A stretch of DNA of 64,000 bases, from the NCBI RefSeq assembly GCF_914271485.1, contig NZ_CAJZAG010000002.1, positions 558,001-622,000 on the forward strand, in the 5' to 3' direction. The position numbers and the translations under genes are program-made. This document shows, one piece after another, positions 7,455 through 15,438 of this stretch. Under the pieces are notes generated by a model. That model worked only from the letters and a program-made list of their open reading frames with translations, had not been told where the DNA came from and did not search any database. Positions within the stretch are counted from its first letter, which is position 1; each line of letters opens with the position of its first letter. Source of the stretch: Cupriavidus pampae. GTDB lineage: Bacteria > Pseudomonadota > Gammaproteobacteria > Burkholderiales > Burkholderiaceae.

Positions 7455-9170
7455 ATGACCATGAGTCAGCACGAGCAAACGATCCGGATTTTCGAGCATC
7501 CGGGCGCGGGACGGCGCAAGGCCAAAGCCATGCCAAAAGGCCGCGGCATCGACCCACAAGCGGCTCATGACATTGCCCTGCTGCTCGGCGACAGTCCGCG
7601 GCGACGCGATCTGCTGATCGAGCATCTGCATCGCATACAAGACACCTACAAGCAGATCTCGGCCGCGCATCTGGCTGCGCTGGCCGACGAGATGAAGCTG
7701 GCGTTCTCCGAGGTGTTCGAGACCGCCACGTTCTATGCGCACTTCGACGTGGTCAAGGAAGGCGACCCGGCGATTCCACCACTGACGATTCGCGTGTGCG
7801 ACTCGCTGACTTGCGCCATGCTCGGCGCGGAGAAGCTGCTGGGAGAGCTGCAGGAAGCATCCGGGCCCGGAGTACGCGTGGTGCGTGCGCCGTGCGTCGG
7901 GCGCTGCGACACGGCCCCCGTGGCGGAAGTCGGACACAACTTCATCGATCACGCGAATGCTCATAACGTGATGGATGCAGTGGAGCAGGAAGACACACAT
8001 GTGCAGCTGCCCGACTACGTCGAGTACGAACAGTATGTCGCCGAGGGCGGGTACAAGTTGCTGAACAGCCTTCGTGCCGGGACTTTCGCCACGGAAGACC
8101 TGCTCAAGGTGCTCGACGACTCGAGTTTGCGCGGTCTGGGTGGCGCGGGCTTTCCTACCGGTCGCAAATGGCGCTCGGTGCTGAGCATGCCGGGCCCGCG
8201 CCTGATGGCGATCAACGGCGATGAGGGCGAACCCGGCACCTTCAAGGACCGCTATTACCTGGAACGCGATCCGCACCGTTTCCTGGAAGGCACGTTGATC
8301 GGCGCCCACGTCGTCGAAGCCGACGAGGTCTATATCTACATCCGGGACGAGTATCCGGCCGTGCGCGAGATCCTGGCGCGAGAGATCGACAAGCTCCCAC
8401 CCGACGGGCCGACCCTGCATCTTCGGCGCGGTGCCGGCGCCTATATCTGTGGCGAAGAATCGGCGCTTCTGGAAAGTATCGAAGGCAAGCGCGGGTATCC
8501 GCGCCACAAGCCGCCCTATCCTTTTCAGGTGGGCCTGTTCGGCCGCCCCACGCTGATCAATAACGTCGAGACGCTGTTCTGGGTCCGCGATCTCGTCGAG
8601 AAAGGCGCGGACTGGTGGAAGTCTCAGGGCCGCAACGATCGTCAGGGCCTGCGTAGCTATTCGGTGTCTGGCCGCGTCAAGAATCCTGGCGTCAAGCTGG
8701 CCCCTGCCGGCCTCACCATTCGCGAGCTGATCGAAGAGTACTGCGGTGGCATGGCGGATGGCCACACGTTCCGCGCGTATCTGCCCGGCGGTGCCTCTGG
8801 CGGCATGCTGCCGGCGTCGATGGACGATATCCCGCTCGATTTCGGTACGCTGGAGAAATACGGCTGCTTTATTGGCTCCGCAGCGGTAATCGTTCTGTCC
8901 GATCAGGACGACATCAGGCAGGCCGCGCTCAATCTCATGCGCTTCTTCGAGGACGAGAGCTGCGGTCAGTGCACGCCCTGCCGCGTCGGCACGCAAAAGG
9001 CCGCGCTGCTGATGACCGAGGACGTCTGGGACCAGGAGTTACTGGGCGAGTTGAGTCAGGCGATGCGGGACGCATCCATCTGTGGCCTGGGCCAGGCGGC
9101 GTCCAATCCATTGACGAGCGTCCTCAAATACTTCACTGAATTGTTTCCGGCACAGGGGCGCGCGCAATGA
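7455..9170 (+). CDS. fdwB: NAD-dependent formate dehydrogenase diaphorase subunit (NuoE-NuoF fusion)
   Basis: This cytoplasmic subunit takes electrons from the catalytic subunit and reduces NAD+. Residues 1-175 are NuoE-like, with 2Fe-2S ligands C115, C120, C147 and C151. Residues about 195-560 are NuoF-like: flavin loop GLGGAGFPTGRKW (227-239), NAD-binding segment GDEGEPGTFKDR (255-266), CGEESALLESIEG (332-344), and 4Fe-4S ligands C503, C506, C509 plus C543. ATG 7455 follows GCGGAGA at good spacing. The stop overlaps the fdwA start by ATGA. FdsGBA enzymes have separate NuoE- and NuoF-like subunits, whereas this fusion matches the Fdw/FDH1 tungsten type. The tup genes downstream agree with that. 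The symbol follows Cupriavidus usage and is an inference. Confidence 0.9.
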   Translation: MTMSQHEQTIRIFEHPGAGRRKAKAMPKGRGIDPQAAHDIALLLGDSPRRRDLLIEHLHRIQDTYKQISAAHLAALADEMKLAFSEVFETATFYAHFDVVKEGDPAIPPLTIRVCDSLTCAMLGAEKLLGELQEASGPGVRVVRAPCVGRCDTAPVAEVGHNFIDHANAHNVMDAVEQEDTHVQLPDYVEYEQYVAEGGYKLLNSLRAGTFATEDLLKVLDDSSLRGLGGAGFPTGRKWRSVLSMPGPRLMAINGDEGEPGTFKDRYYLERDPHRFLEGTLIGAHVVEADEVYIYIRDEYPAVREILAREIDKLPPDGPTLHLRRGAGAYICGEESALLESIEGKRGYPRHKPPYPFQVGLFGRPTLINNVETLFWVRDLVEKGADWWKSQGRNDRQGLRSYSVSGRVKNPGVKLAPAGLTIRELIEEYCGGMADGHTFRAYLPGGASGGMLPASMDDIPLDFGTLEKYGCFIGSAAVIVLSDQDDIRQAALNLMRFFEDESCGQCTPCRVGTQKAALLMTEDVWDQELLGELSQAMRDASICGLGQAASNPLTSVLKYFTELFPAQGRAQ

Positions 9171-11932
9171 ACTCCATCCAGTTCGAACTAGACGGACAGA
9201 CGGTCGAGGCGGCCCCCGGGGAAACGATCTGGCAGGTCGCCAAACGCGTTGGCACCGAGATTCCGCATCTGTGTTATTCGCCGGAGCCCGACTATCGCGC
9301 GGACGGCAACTGCCGCGCCTGTATGGTCGAAATCGAGGGCGAGCGCGTGCTGGCGGCATCATGCAAACGCACCCCCGCCGTCGGTATGAAGGTGAAGTCC
9401 GAAAGCGCACGCGCGGTATCAGCCCGCAAGATGGTGATGGAGCTGCTGGTCGCCGATCAGCCGGCGCGTGCCACGTCGCACGATCCGGACTCGAAATTCT
9501 GGCAATGGGCCGACAAGACCGGTGTCACCGAGAGCCGGTTTCCGGCCGCGGAGCGCTGGGAGGCAGATACCAGTCACAATGCGATGCGCGTCAACCTCGA
9601 TGCCTGCATCCAGTGCGGCTTGTGCGTACGCGGTTGCCGTGAAGTGCAGGCGAACGATGTCATCGGCATGGCCTATCGGGGCCATGAGGCGAAGATCGTT
9701 TTCGACTTCGACGATCCGATGGGCGAGTCCACGTGCGTGGCCTGCGGTGAATGTGTGCAGGCATGCCCGACCGGTGCATTGATGCCTTCCGCCCTGCTCG
9801 ACGAAAACCAGACCCGCGTCAACTATCCGGACAAGCAGGTCGACTCGCTGTGCCCGTTCTGCGGCGTCGGCTGCCAGGTGACTTACCAGGTCAAGGACAA
9901 CAAGATCCTGTACGCGGACGGCAAGGATGGCCCCGCCAACCATAACCGTCTTTGCGTCAAGGGTCGCTTCGGCTTCGACTATATTCATCACCCGCATCGC
10001 CTGACCACACCGCTGATCCGTCTGCCGAATGCGAAGAAGGATTGGACCGATCAGGTGGATCCGGCCAACCCCTACACGCACTTCCGCGAGGCTACGTGGG
10101 AAGAGGCGCTCGATGTCGCCGCGCGCGGCCTCGCCGGTATTCGCGACACGCAGGGCGTCAAGGCGCTGGCGGGCTTCGGATCGGCCAAGGGTTCCAACGA
10201 AGAGGCGTACCTGTTCCAGAAACTGGTGCGCGCGGGCTTTGGATCTAACAACGTCGATCACTGCACGCGACTCTGCCATGCGTCCTCGGTGGCGGCGTTG
10301 ATGGAGGGGCTGAATTCCGGCGCTGTATCGGCGCCGTTCGAAGCGGCACTCGACGCGGAAGTCATCATCGTGATCGGCGCCAACCCGACCGTGAACCATC
10401 CGGTGGCGGCCACGTACATCAAGAACGCCGCCCGCCGCGGTGCCAAGCTCATCGTGATCGACCCGCGGCGGCAAAGCCTGTCGCGGCATGCGCATATGCA
10501 TCTGGCTTTCAAGCCCGGCAGTGATGTAGCGCTGCTCAATGCCATGCTGCACACGATCATCACGGAGGGGCTGACCGACGACCAGTACATCGCCGATCAC
10601 ACCGAAGGCTACGAGGAACTCAAGGATCGGATCCTCGACTTCTCGCCCGAGAAGATGGAGCCGATCTGCGGCGTACCGGCGGCGGCGCTGCGTGAAGTGG
10701 CGCGTCTCTATGCCAAGTCGAAGGCTTCGCTGATCTTCTGGGGCATGGGTATCAGCCAGCATGTGCACGGCACGGACAATGCCCGCTGCCTGATCGCGCT
10801 GGCGCTGGTCACCGGTCAGGTGGGTCGTCCGGGCACCGGTCTGCATCCACTGCGTGGGCAGAACAATGTGCAGGGCGCATCCGATGCGGGGCTGATCCCG
10901 ATGTTCCTGCCGGATTACCAGTCCGTAAAACGCACCGATCTGCGCGCGCCGTTCGAGCATGTCTGGCAGCAGGACATCGACCCGGTGCCCGGCTTGACCG
11001 TGGTCGAGATCATGGGCGCCATTCACGCCGGTACCATCACCGGCATGTACATCGAGGGCGAGAATCCGGCGATGTCCGATCCGGATCTTCAGCATGCGCG
11101 GCAAGCGCTTGCCATGCTCGAGTTCCTCGTCGTGCAGGATTTGTTCGTGACCGAGACCGCGTTCCATGCGGACGTGATTCTGCCGGCTTCCGCATTTGCC
11201 GAGAAAGTTGGCAGCTTCACCAATACCGATCGCCGCGTGCAGCTTGCGCGCCAGGTCATCGAGCCGCCCGGTGACGCGCGTCAGGATCTCTGGATCATCC
11301 AGGAGATCGCAAAGCGTATGGGACTCGACTGGAACTATCGTGGCCCGGCCGACGTGTTTGCGGAAATGACTCAGGTCATGCCGTCCCTGAAGAACATCAC
11401 GTGGGAACGCCTTGAGCGCGAAGGCGCGGTGACGTACCCCGTGGCGGGACCCGAGGTGCCAGGCGACGACATTATCTTCACCGGTGGATTCCCGACGGCC
11501 AACGGTCGCGCGAAGATCGTGCCCGCGCATATCCGGCCACCGGACGAAATTCCGGATGCCGACTACCCGATGGTGCTGTCCACTGGCCGCATTCTCGAGC
11601 ACTGGCACACGGGCTCGATGACGCGCCGCTCGACGGTGCTCGATGGTATCGAGCCGGAAGCCGTCGCGCTGATGTCGCCGAAGGACATGCACCGCCTGGG
11701 ATTGCGGCCGGGCGAGTTTGCGCGCCTGTGGACGCGCCGTGGCGCGGTCGAGGTCAAGGTCCGTTCAGATAGGGATGTCCCTGAGAACATGATCTTCATG
11801 CCCTTCTGCTATGCTGAGGCGGCCGCCAACCTCTTGACGAATCCCGCGCTCGACCCTATGGGCAAGATCCCCGAGTTCAAATTCTGTGCAGTACGCGCCG
11901 AGCGCGCTGACACTCCAGCGACCGTGACCTGA
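9167..11932 (+). CDS. fdwA: NAD-dependent formate dehydrogenase catalytic subunit (NuoG-like, probably tungsten)
   Basis: This 921-residue subunit oxidises formate at a bis-MGD metal centre and passes electrons to FdwB. The N-terminal ferredoxin domain has 2Fe-2S ligands C36, C49, C52 and C66. Two 4Fe-4S ferredoxin motifs follow (CIQCGLCVRGC and CVACGECVQACP), then CPFCGVGC plus a later Cys near the active site. The metal ligand is Cys370 in CTRLCHASSVAAL, not selenocysteine. The stretch where NuoG/FdsA proteins have a His(Cys)3 cluster reads PARATSHDPDSKFWQW, with a His but no Cys. The C-terminal molydopterin-dinucleotide domain is complete. It overlaps fdwB by 4 bp and mobB by 1 bp, so expression is coupled. 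The tungsten preference is inferred from the linked tupABC. Confidence 0.92.
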   Translation: MNSIQFELDGQTVEAAPGETIWQVAKRVGTEIPHLCYSPEPDYRADGNCRACMVEIEGERVLAASCKRTPAVGMKVKSESARAVSARKMVMELLVADQPARATSHDPDSKFWQWADKTGVTESRFPAAERWEADTSHNAMRVNLDACIQCGLCVRGCREVQANDVIGMAYRGHEAKIVFDFDDPMGESTCVACGECVQACPTGALMPSALLDENQTRVNYPDKQVDSLCPFCGVGCQVTYQVKDNKILYADGKDGPANHNRLCVKGRFGFDYIHHPHRLTTPLIRLPNAKKDWTDQVDPANPYTHFREATWEEALDVAARGLAGIRDTQGVKALAGFGSAKGSNEEAYLFQKLVRAGFGSNNVDHCTRLCHASSVAALMEGLNSGAVSAPFEAALDAEVIIVIGANPTVNHPVAATYIKNAARRGAKLIVIDPRRQSLSRHAHMHLAFKPGSDVALLNAMLHTIITEGLTDDQYIADHTEGYEELKDRILDFSPEKMEPICGVPAAALREVARLYAKSKASLIFWGMGISQHVHGTDNARCLIALALVTGQVGRPGTGLHPLRGQNNVQGASDAGLIPMFLPDYQSVKRTDLRAPFEHVWQQDIDPVPGLTVVEIMGAIHAGTITGMYIEGENPAMSDPDLQHARQALAMLEFLVVQDLFVTETAFHADVILPASAFAEKVGSFTNTDRRVQLARQVIEPPGDARQDLWIIQEIAKRMGLDWNYRGPADVFAEMTQVMPSLKNITWERLEREGAVTYPVAGPEVPGDDIIFTGGFPTANGRAKIVPAHIRPPDEIPDADYPMVLSTGRILEHWHTGSMTRRSTVLDGIEPEAVALMSPKDMHRLGLRPGEFARLWTRRGAVEVKVRSDRDVPENMIFMPFCYAEAAANLLTNPALDPMGKIPEFKFCAVRAERADTPATVT

Positions 11933-12450
11933 TGCGTGTGATCGGACTTGCGGGATGGAGCGGCGCGGGCAAGACCACCTTGATCGCGAAGCTTATTCCC
12001 GAACTGAGAAAGCGAGGCTTCACCGTGTCCACGCTGAAGCATGCGCACCATGAGTTCGATTTCGACCAGCCGGGCAAGGACTCGTACGTCCATCGCGATG
12101 CCGGCGCGACGGAGGTCCTTGTCGCGTCGCGCATGCGGTGGGCCATCATGCACGAGCTACGCGACGCATCGGAACCCAGGCTTGGCGAACTCCTGCAACG
12201 CCTGAGTCCCGTTGACCTCGTGCTGGTCGAAGGCTTCAAGTCGGAGCGCCATGCGAAGATCGAAGTCCATCGCAGCGCCAATGCAAAGGGTTGGCTTCAC
12301 CCGCAAGACCCCACTATCGTGGCGGTCATCAGCGACATCACGCCATCGACGTCGTTGCCTTACGTGCATCTGGATTGCGCGGGCGAGGCCGCGGAACTGG
12401 TGCTCAGGTTTGCGAGTCCGCTAAAAGAGACAATCGATCGTCTGGCCTGA
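11932..12450 (+). CDS. mobB: Molybdopterin-guanine dinucleotide biosynthesis GTPase MobB
   Basis: MobB is a small P-loop GTPase that helps MobA attach GMP to molybdopterin, giving the MGD cofactor that both formate dehydrogenases here need. The 172 residues open with MRVIGLAGWSGAGKTTL (Walker A GWSGAGKT at about 8-15). They continue with STLKHAHHEFDFDQPGKDS, a family signature, and LVEGFKSERHAKIEVHR. The length is normal. The start overlaps the fdwA stop (TGATG), so it is translationally coupled to the enzyme that consumes its product. Confidence 0.93.
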   Translation: MRVIGLAGWSGAGKTTLIAKLIPELRKRGFTVSTLKHAHHEFDFDQPGKDSYVHRDAGATEVLVASRMRWAIMHELRDASEPRLGELLQRLSPVDLVLVEGFKSERHAKIEVHRSANAKGWLHPQDPTIVAVISDITPSTSLPYVHLDCAGEAAELVLRFASPLKETIDRLA

Positions 12451-12460
12451 ACCCGTGGTT

Positions 12461-12499
12461 CCGTGGTGTATCGTATAGGCAATATTCGATACAACACGG
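12461..12499. promoter_or_regulatory. 39-bp palindrome at the tupABC promoter
   Basis: Arms of 17 nt flank GGCAA: CCGTGGTGTATCGTATA on the left and TATTCGATACAACACGG on the right. They pair at 15 of 17 positions. The palindrome ends 11 bp before tupA ATG 12511 and touches its GGGGGA ribosome-binding site. It could be an operator for a W/Mo-responsive regulator, or an RNA hairpin masking the ribosome-binding site in readthrough transcripts from mobB. There is no T-tract, so it is not a standard terminator. Confidence 0.6.
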
Positions 12500-12510
12500 G
12501 GGACTGCAGA

Positions 12511-13335
12511 ATGACAAGCCTGAAGACACGCGTCGTCGTCTTTGCGATGGCATTGGGACTCTCGACGATGGCCGTGCCAGCCATGGCGCAACAGGTCATC
12601 AAGCTGTCCACCACGACGAGTACGGACAATTCAGGCTTGCTGAAGTATCTCCTCCCCATTTTTGAAGCAAAAACGAATACCAAGGTCAACGTCATTTCCG
12701 TCGGCACTGGCAAGGCGCTCGAGCTGGCCAAGAATGGCGATGTCGATGTCACCCTGGTACACGCGCGCCCTTCCGAAGATAAATTCATGGCCGAAGGCCA
12801 TGGTGTCAATCGGCGCGATGTCATGTACAACGACTTCATCATCGTCGGGCCATCCAGCGATCCGGCCGGCATCAAGGGCAGCAAGGACGTGATTGCCGCG
12901 ATGAAGAAAATCGTGGATAAGAAGGCGAAATTCATCTCGCGCGGCGACAATTCCGGCACCGACCAGATGGAAAAGAATTACTGGAAGGACGTTGGTACGA
13001 AGCCAGAAGGAAGCGCTTATATTTCGGCCGGAATGGGCATGGGTGAAGTGCTCAATATGGCGGCGGAAATGCAGGCCTACACGCTGACCGACCGGGCGAC
13101 CTACGGCGCCTACCGTGCCAAGACCGGCCTGGTGATTGCCGTCGAGGGCGACTCCAGGATGTTCAATCCGTACGGCATCATCGCGGTCAATCCCGCCAAG
13201 TACAAGGACATCAACTACAAAGGTGCGATGCAGTTGATCGACTGGATCACCTCGACCGAAGGCCAGAAGAAAATCGCCGAATTCAAGGTGGATGGCGAGC
13301 AGCTCTTTTTCCCGAGCGCAAAGGCTGGCAATTAA
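12511..13335 (+). CDS. tupA: Tungstate ABC transporter substrate-binding protein TupA
   Basis: TupA is a periplasmic receptor that binds tungstate with high selectivity. A typical signal peptide (MTSLKTRVVVFAMALGLS...AMA) is followed after cleavage by VIKLSTTTSTDNSGLLKYL. This carries the TTTS...GLL motif that marks the TupA/WtpA-like oxyanion site. ISRGDNSGTDQMEKNYW is a second conserved segment. I use ATG 12511, preceded by GGGGGA; the upstream in-frame start would place the signal peptide inside. It is the first gene of tupABC, 60 bp after mobB. Tungstate supply for the FdwAB enzyme is the obvious role. Molybdate is the main alternative ligand, but ModA lacks this signature. Confidence 0.93.
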   Translation: MTSLKTRVVVFAMALGLSTMAVPAMAQQVIKLSTTTSTDNSGLLKYLLPIFEAKTNTKVNVISVGTGKALELAKNGDVDVTLVHARPSEDKFMAEGHGVNRRDVMYNDFIIVGPSSDPAGIKGSKDVIAAMKKIVDKKAKFISRGDNSGTDQMEKNYWKDVGTKPEGSAYISAGMGMGEVLNMAAEMQAYTLTDRATYGAYRAKTGLVIAVEGDSRMFNPYGIIAVNPAKYKDINYKGAMQLIDWITSTEGQKKIAEFKVDGEQLFFPSAKAGN

Positions 13336-13340
13336 TTCTC

Positions 13341-14045
13341 ATGCATCTGATAGAAGCGATCCGCGGCGCCTTTGCCCTGCTTTTTTCAGGCGACGCGGCC
13401 CTTTGGCAGATCATCTGGGTATCTGTGAAGACGTCGACCGTCGCGCTGTTGATCGCGACGCCGGTTGCCATTCTGATCGGCTATGCCATTGCCGCGCACA
13501 AGTTTCGGGGCAAGCGGATCGTCATCTGGCTGACGCAGGCGAGCCTCTCGCTTCCCACCGTGATGATTGGGCTGTTGCTGTACCTGCTGTTGTCCCGACA
13601 GGGCCCGCTCGGCAGCCTGCAATGGCTCTTTACGCAGTCCGGCGTCGTCTTTGGACAAGCTCTGATCGCCACGCCTGTTCTGGTTGCCTTTACGCTCGCG
13701 GCCGTTCAGGCGGCCGATGTACGCATCGCGGAGACCGCCATCACATTGGGCGCCTCGCGCTGGCGCACCATGTTCACCGTCCTGCATGAAGTGAGGTTCG
13801 GGGTCATGGCGGCCATCATCAATGGCTTTGGGCGCGTCATTGCGGAGGTCGGCAGCGCGATTATGGTCGGCGGCAATATCGAAGGCCAGACGCGGACCAT
13901 CACGACAGCCATTGCCCTGGAAACCAGCAAGGGCGAGTTTGCGCAAGGCATCGCGCTTGGCATCGTGCTGCTCGCCATTGCGCTGATCATCAATGCGCTG
14001 CTGATGGTGCTGCAGGGCGATGTACAGAGCGCGACGGGGGCGTGA
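13341..14045 (+). CDS. tupB: Tungstate ABC transporter permease TupB
   Basis: This 234-residue inner-membrane permease has about five to six hydrophobic segments. It carries the EAA-type coupling loop for the ATPase (ETAITLGASRWRTMFTV, about residues 131-147). It is 5 bp downstream of tupA and overlaps tupC (TGATG). Permeases of this size in tup operons form a homodimer with the TupC ATPase. The substrate assignment comes from TupA next door, because permeases of the tungstate, molybdate and sulfate families look alike. Confidence 0.92.
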   Translation: MHLIEAIRGAFALLFSGDAALWQIIWVSVKTSTVALLIATPVAILIGYAIAAHKFRGKRIVIWLTQASLSLPTVMIGLLLYLLLSRQGPLGSLQWLFTQSGVVFGQALIATPVLVAFTLAAVQAADVRIAETAITLGASRWRTMFTVLHEVRFGVMAAIINGFGRVIAEVGSAIMVGGNIEGQTRTITTAIALETSKGEFAQGIALGIVLLAIALIINALLMVLQGDVQSATGA

Positions 14046-14704
14046 TGACGGCACTATTGGTCGTGCAGGGTCTGCGCAAACGCTTTGGCGCGAGATTACT
14101 TTTCGATATCGAAACGCTGACAATCGACGCCGGCAGTGCCTATGTGCTGACCGGCTCGAATGGCGTGGGCAAAAGCACGATTCTGCGCATATTGGCCGGA
14201 CTCGAAGCAGCCGAGGCGGCTGGGCTGACGTTCCTTGGCCAGCCGCTCGGGCTCTCGCCCTATCCAAAGACCCTGCGTCAGTCGGTGGCGTACGTGCACC
14301 AGCATCCGGTGATGTTTTCCACTACCGTGGTCAAGAATATCGGTTACGGGTTGGTGGCGCGAAAAGTACCGGCGCCCGAGATAGCAAGGCGCGTGGAAGC
14401 CGCCATGGAATGGGCCGGCGTGACGCATCTGGCTGCCAGACACCCACAGCATCTTTCAGGCGGCGAGAAACAGCGCGTCGCCCTGGCGCGTGCAAAAGTC
14501 CTGGAGCCAAAACTCCTGCTGCTGGATGAGCCCACCTCCAACCTGGACGGTTTCGCCAGGGAGCAAGTCATCGGATTGATCCCGGACATGACCCACGCAG
14601 GCAGCAGCGTCATCATGGCCTGCCACGACAAGGACCTGATCGGCATGCCCGGCGCCCACCGCATGAAACTGCGCGACGGCCGCCTGCAGATACGCGAAGC
14701 CTGA
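14045..14704 (+). CDS. tupC: Tungstate ABC transporter ATP-binding protein TupC
   Basis: This 219-residue ABC ATPase powers tungstate import. Walker A is TGSNGVGKST, the signature is LSGGEKQRVALARA, Walker B is LLLLDEPTSNLD, and the H-loop is MACHDKD. It has no regulatory C-terminal domain, unlike ModC. ATG 14045 overlaps the tupB stop; a GTG three bases earlier is less likely. Together with tupA and tupB it completes the transporter, and the operon ends here. AT content appears to rise in the next gene block. Confidence 0.92.
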   Translation: MTALLVVQGLRKRFGARLLFDIETLTIDAGSAYVLTGSNGVGKSTILRILAGLEAAEAAGLTFLGQPLGLSPYPKTLRQSVAYVHQHPVMFSTTVVKNIGYGLVARKVPAPEIARRVEAAMEWAGVTHLAARHPQHLSGGEKQRVALARAKVLEPKLLLLDEPTSNLDGFAREQVIGLIPDMTHAGSSVIMACHDKDLIGMPGAHRMKLRDGRLQIREA

Positions 14705-14772
14705 ACTTTCCGCTGGTGTGGATCCTGCTGCTTGGCTCTTGTTAACGACGAGGCAAACAAGGCCAGCGCCTC

Positions 14773-14822
14773 ATGTTCCATTATTTCGTACAATATTTGC
14801 TTTGGACGAAATTATGGAACAT
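14773..14822. promoter_or_regulatory. Long inverted repeat, probable AbiEi operator
   Basis: Two 17-bp arms (ATGTTCCATTATTTCGT and ACGAAATTATGGAACAT) match at 16 of 17 positions around a 16-bp spacer. The site ends 11 bp before the antitoxin start. A TACAAT hexamer, possibly a -10 element, overlaps the inner edge of the left arm. AbiE systems are known to be autorepressed by AbiEi bound to inverted repeats at their promoter, so this is the expected operator. The first in-frame ATG of the antitoxin frame lies inside the left arm, which argues against its use. Confidence 0.75.
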
Positions 14823-14832
14823 ACTCCGGGTC

Positions 14833-15438
14833 ATGCATTCTGGCACCCAAACTCAGCGCGTTCTCGATCTGGTTCGGCAGAAGGGACTGCTGCGCGCCAG
14901 TGATCTCGATGCCATCGATGTGCCTCGGGTCATTCTGACGCGGCTGACAAAAGCGGGCCTGCTCGAGAAAATTGGACGTAGTCTCTATCGCCTGCCCGAC
15001 GCTCAGGCGTCGGAATTCGAGAGTCTCGGCACGGTTGCAACGATAGTGCCGCAAGCCGTGTTCTGCCTGCTGACAGCACTACAATTTCATGAGCTGACTA
15101 CCCAGCTACCACGCCAGATCTGGATTGCCATGCCGCGTGGCAGCCACCCGCCTCGTATCGACTATCCGCCTGTCAAGATGGTGCAATTCAGAGACGATAC
15201 CTACTCGGCTGGCGTGGAGGTCGTAGAGCGCGACGGTATCAACCTCAGGGTGTATAGCGCAGCAAAAACCGTTGCGGATTGCTTCAAGTTCCGTAACAAG
15301 ATCGGGCTGGACGTGGCACTGGACGCGCTGAAAGACGCCCGGGCTCACGGGAAAGCCTCTGTCGATGACATCTGGCATTTCGCAAAGATCTGCCGTGTCG
15401 CCAACGTGATGCGCCCCTACCTGGAGAGTGTCGGATGA
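14833..15438 (+). CDS. abiEi: Type IV antitoxin AbiEi, transcriptional repressor
   Basis: This 201-residue antitoxin of an AbiE abortive-infection system has two parts. An N-terminal winged helix (TQRVLDLVRQKGLLRASDLD, then RLTKAGLLEKIGRSLYRLP) represses the operon. A C-terminal domain (ERDGINLRVYSAAKTVADCF and FRNKIGLDVALDALKDA) is typical of AbiEi and counters the toxin without tight complex formation. I use ATG 14833 because the earlier ATG at 14773 is part of the palindromic operator and adds a non-family leader. No strong Shine-Dalgarno is present. It overlaps the toxin gene by ATGA. Base composition looks more AT-rich than the tup and fdw genes, consistent with transfer. Confidence 0.9.
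   Translation: MHSGTQTQRVLDLVRQKGLLRASDLDAIDVPRVILTRLTKAGLLEKIGRSLYRLPDAQASEFESLGTVATIVPQAVFCLLTALQFHELTTQLPRQIWIAMPRGSHPPRIDYPPVKMVQFRDDTYSAGVEVVERDGINLRVYSAAKTVADCFKFRNKIGLDVALDALKDARAHGKASVDDIWHFAKICRVANVMRPYLESVG

Noticed and set aside
14773..14832. Twenty extra N-terminal residues of AbiEi
   Set aside because: The ATG at 14773 and the codons after it lie in the palindromic operator, and family homology begins after 14833.
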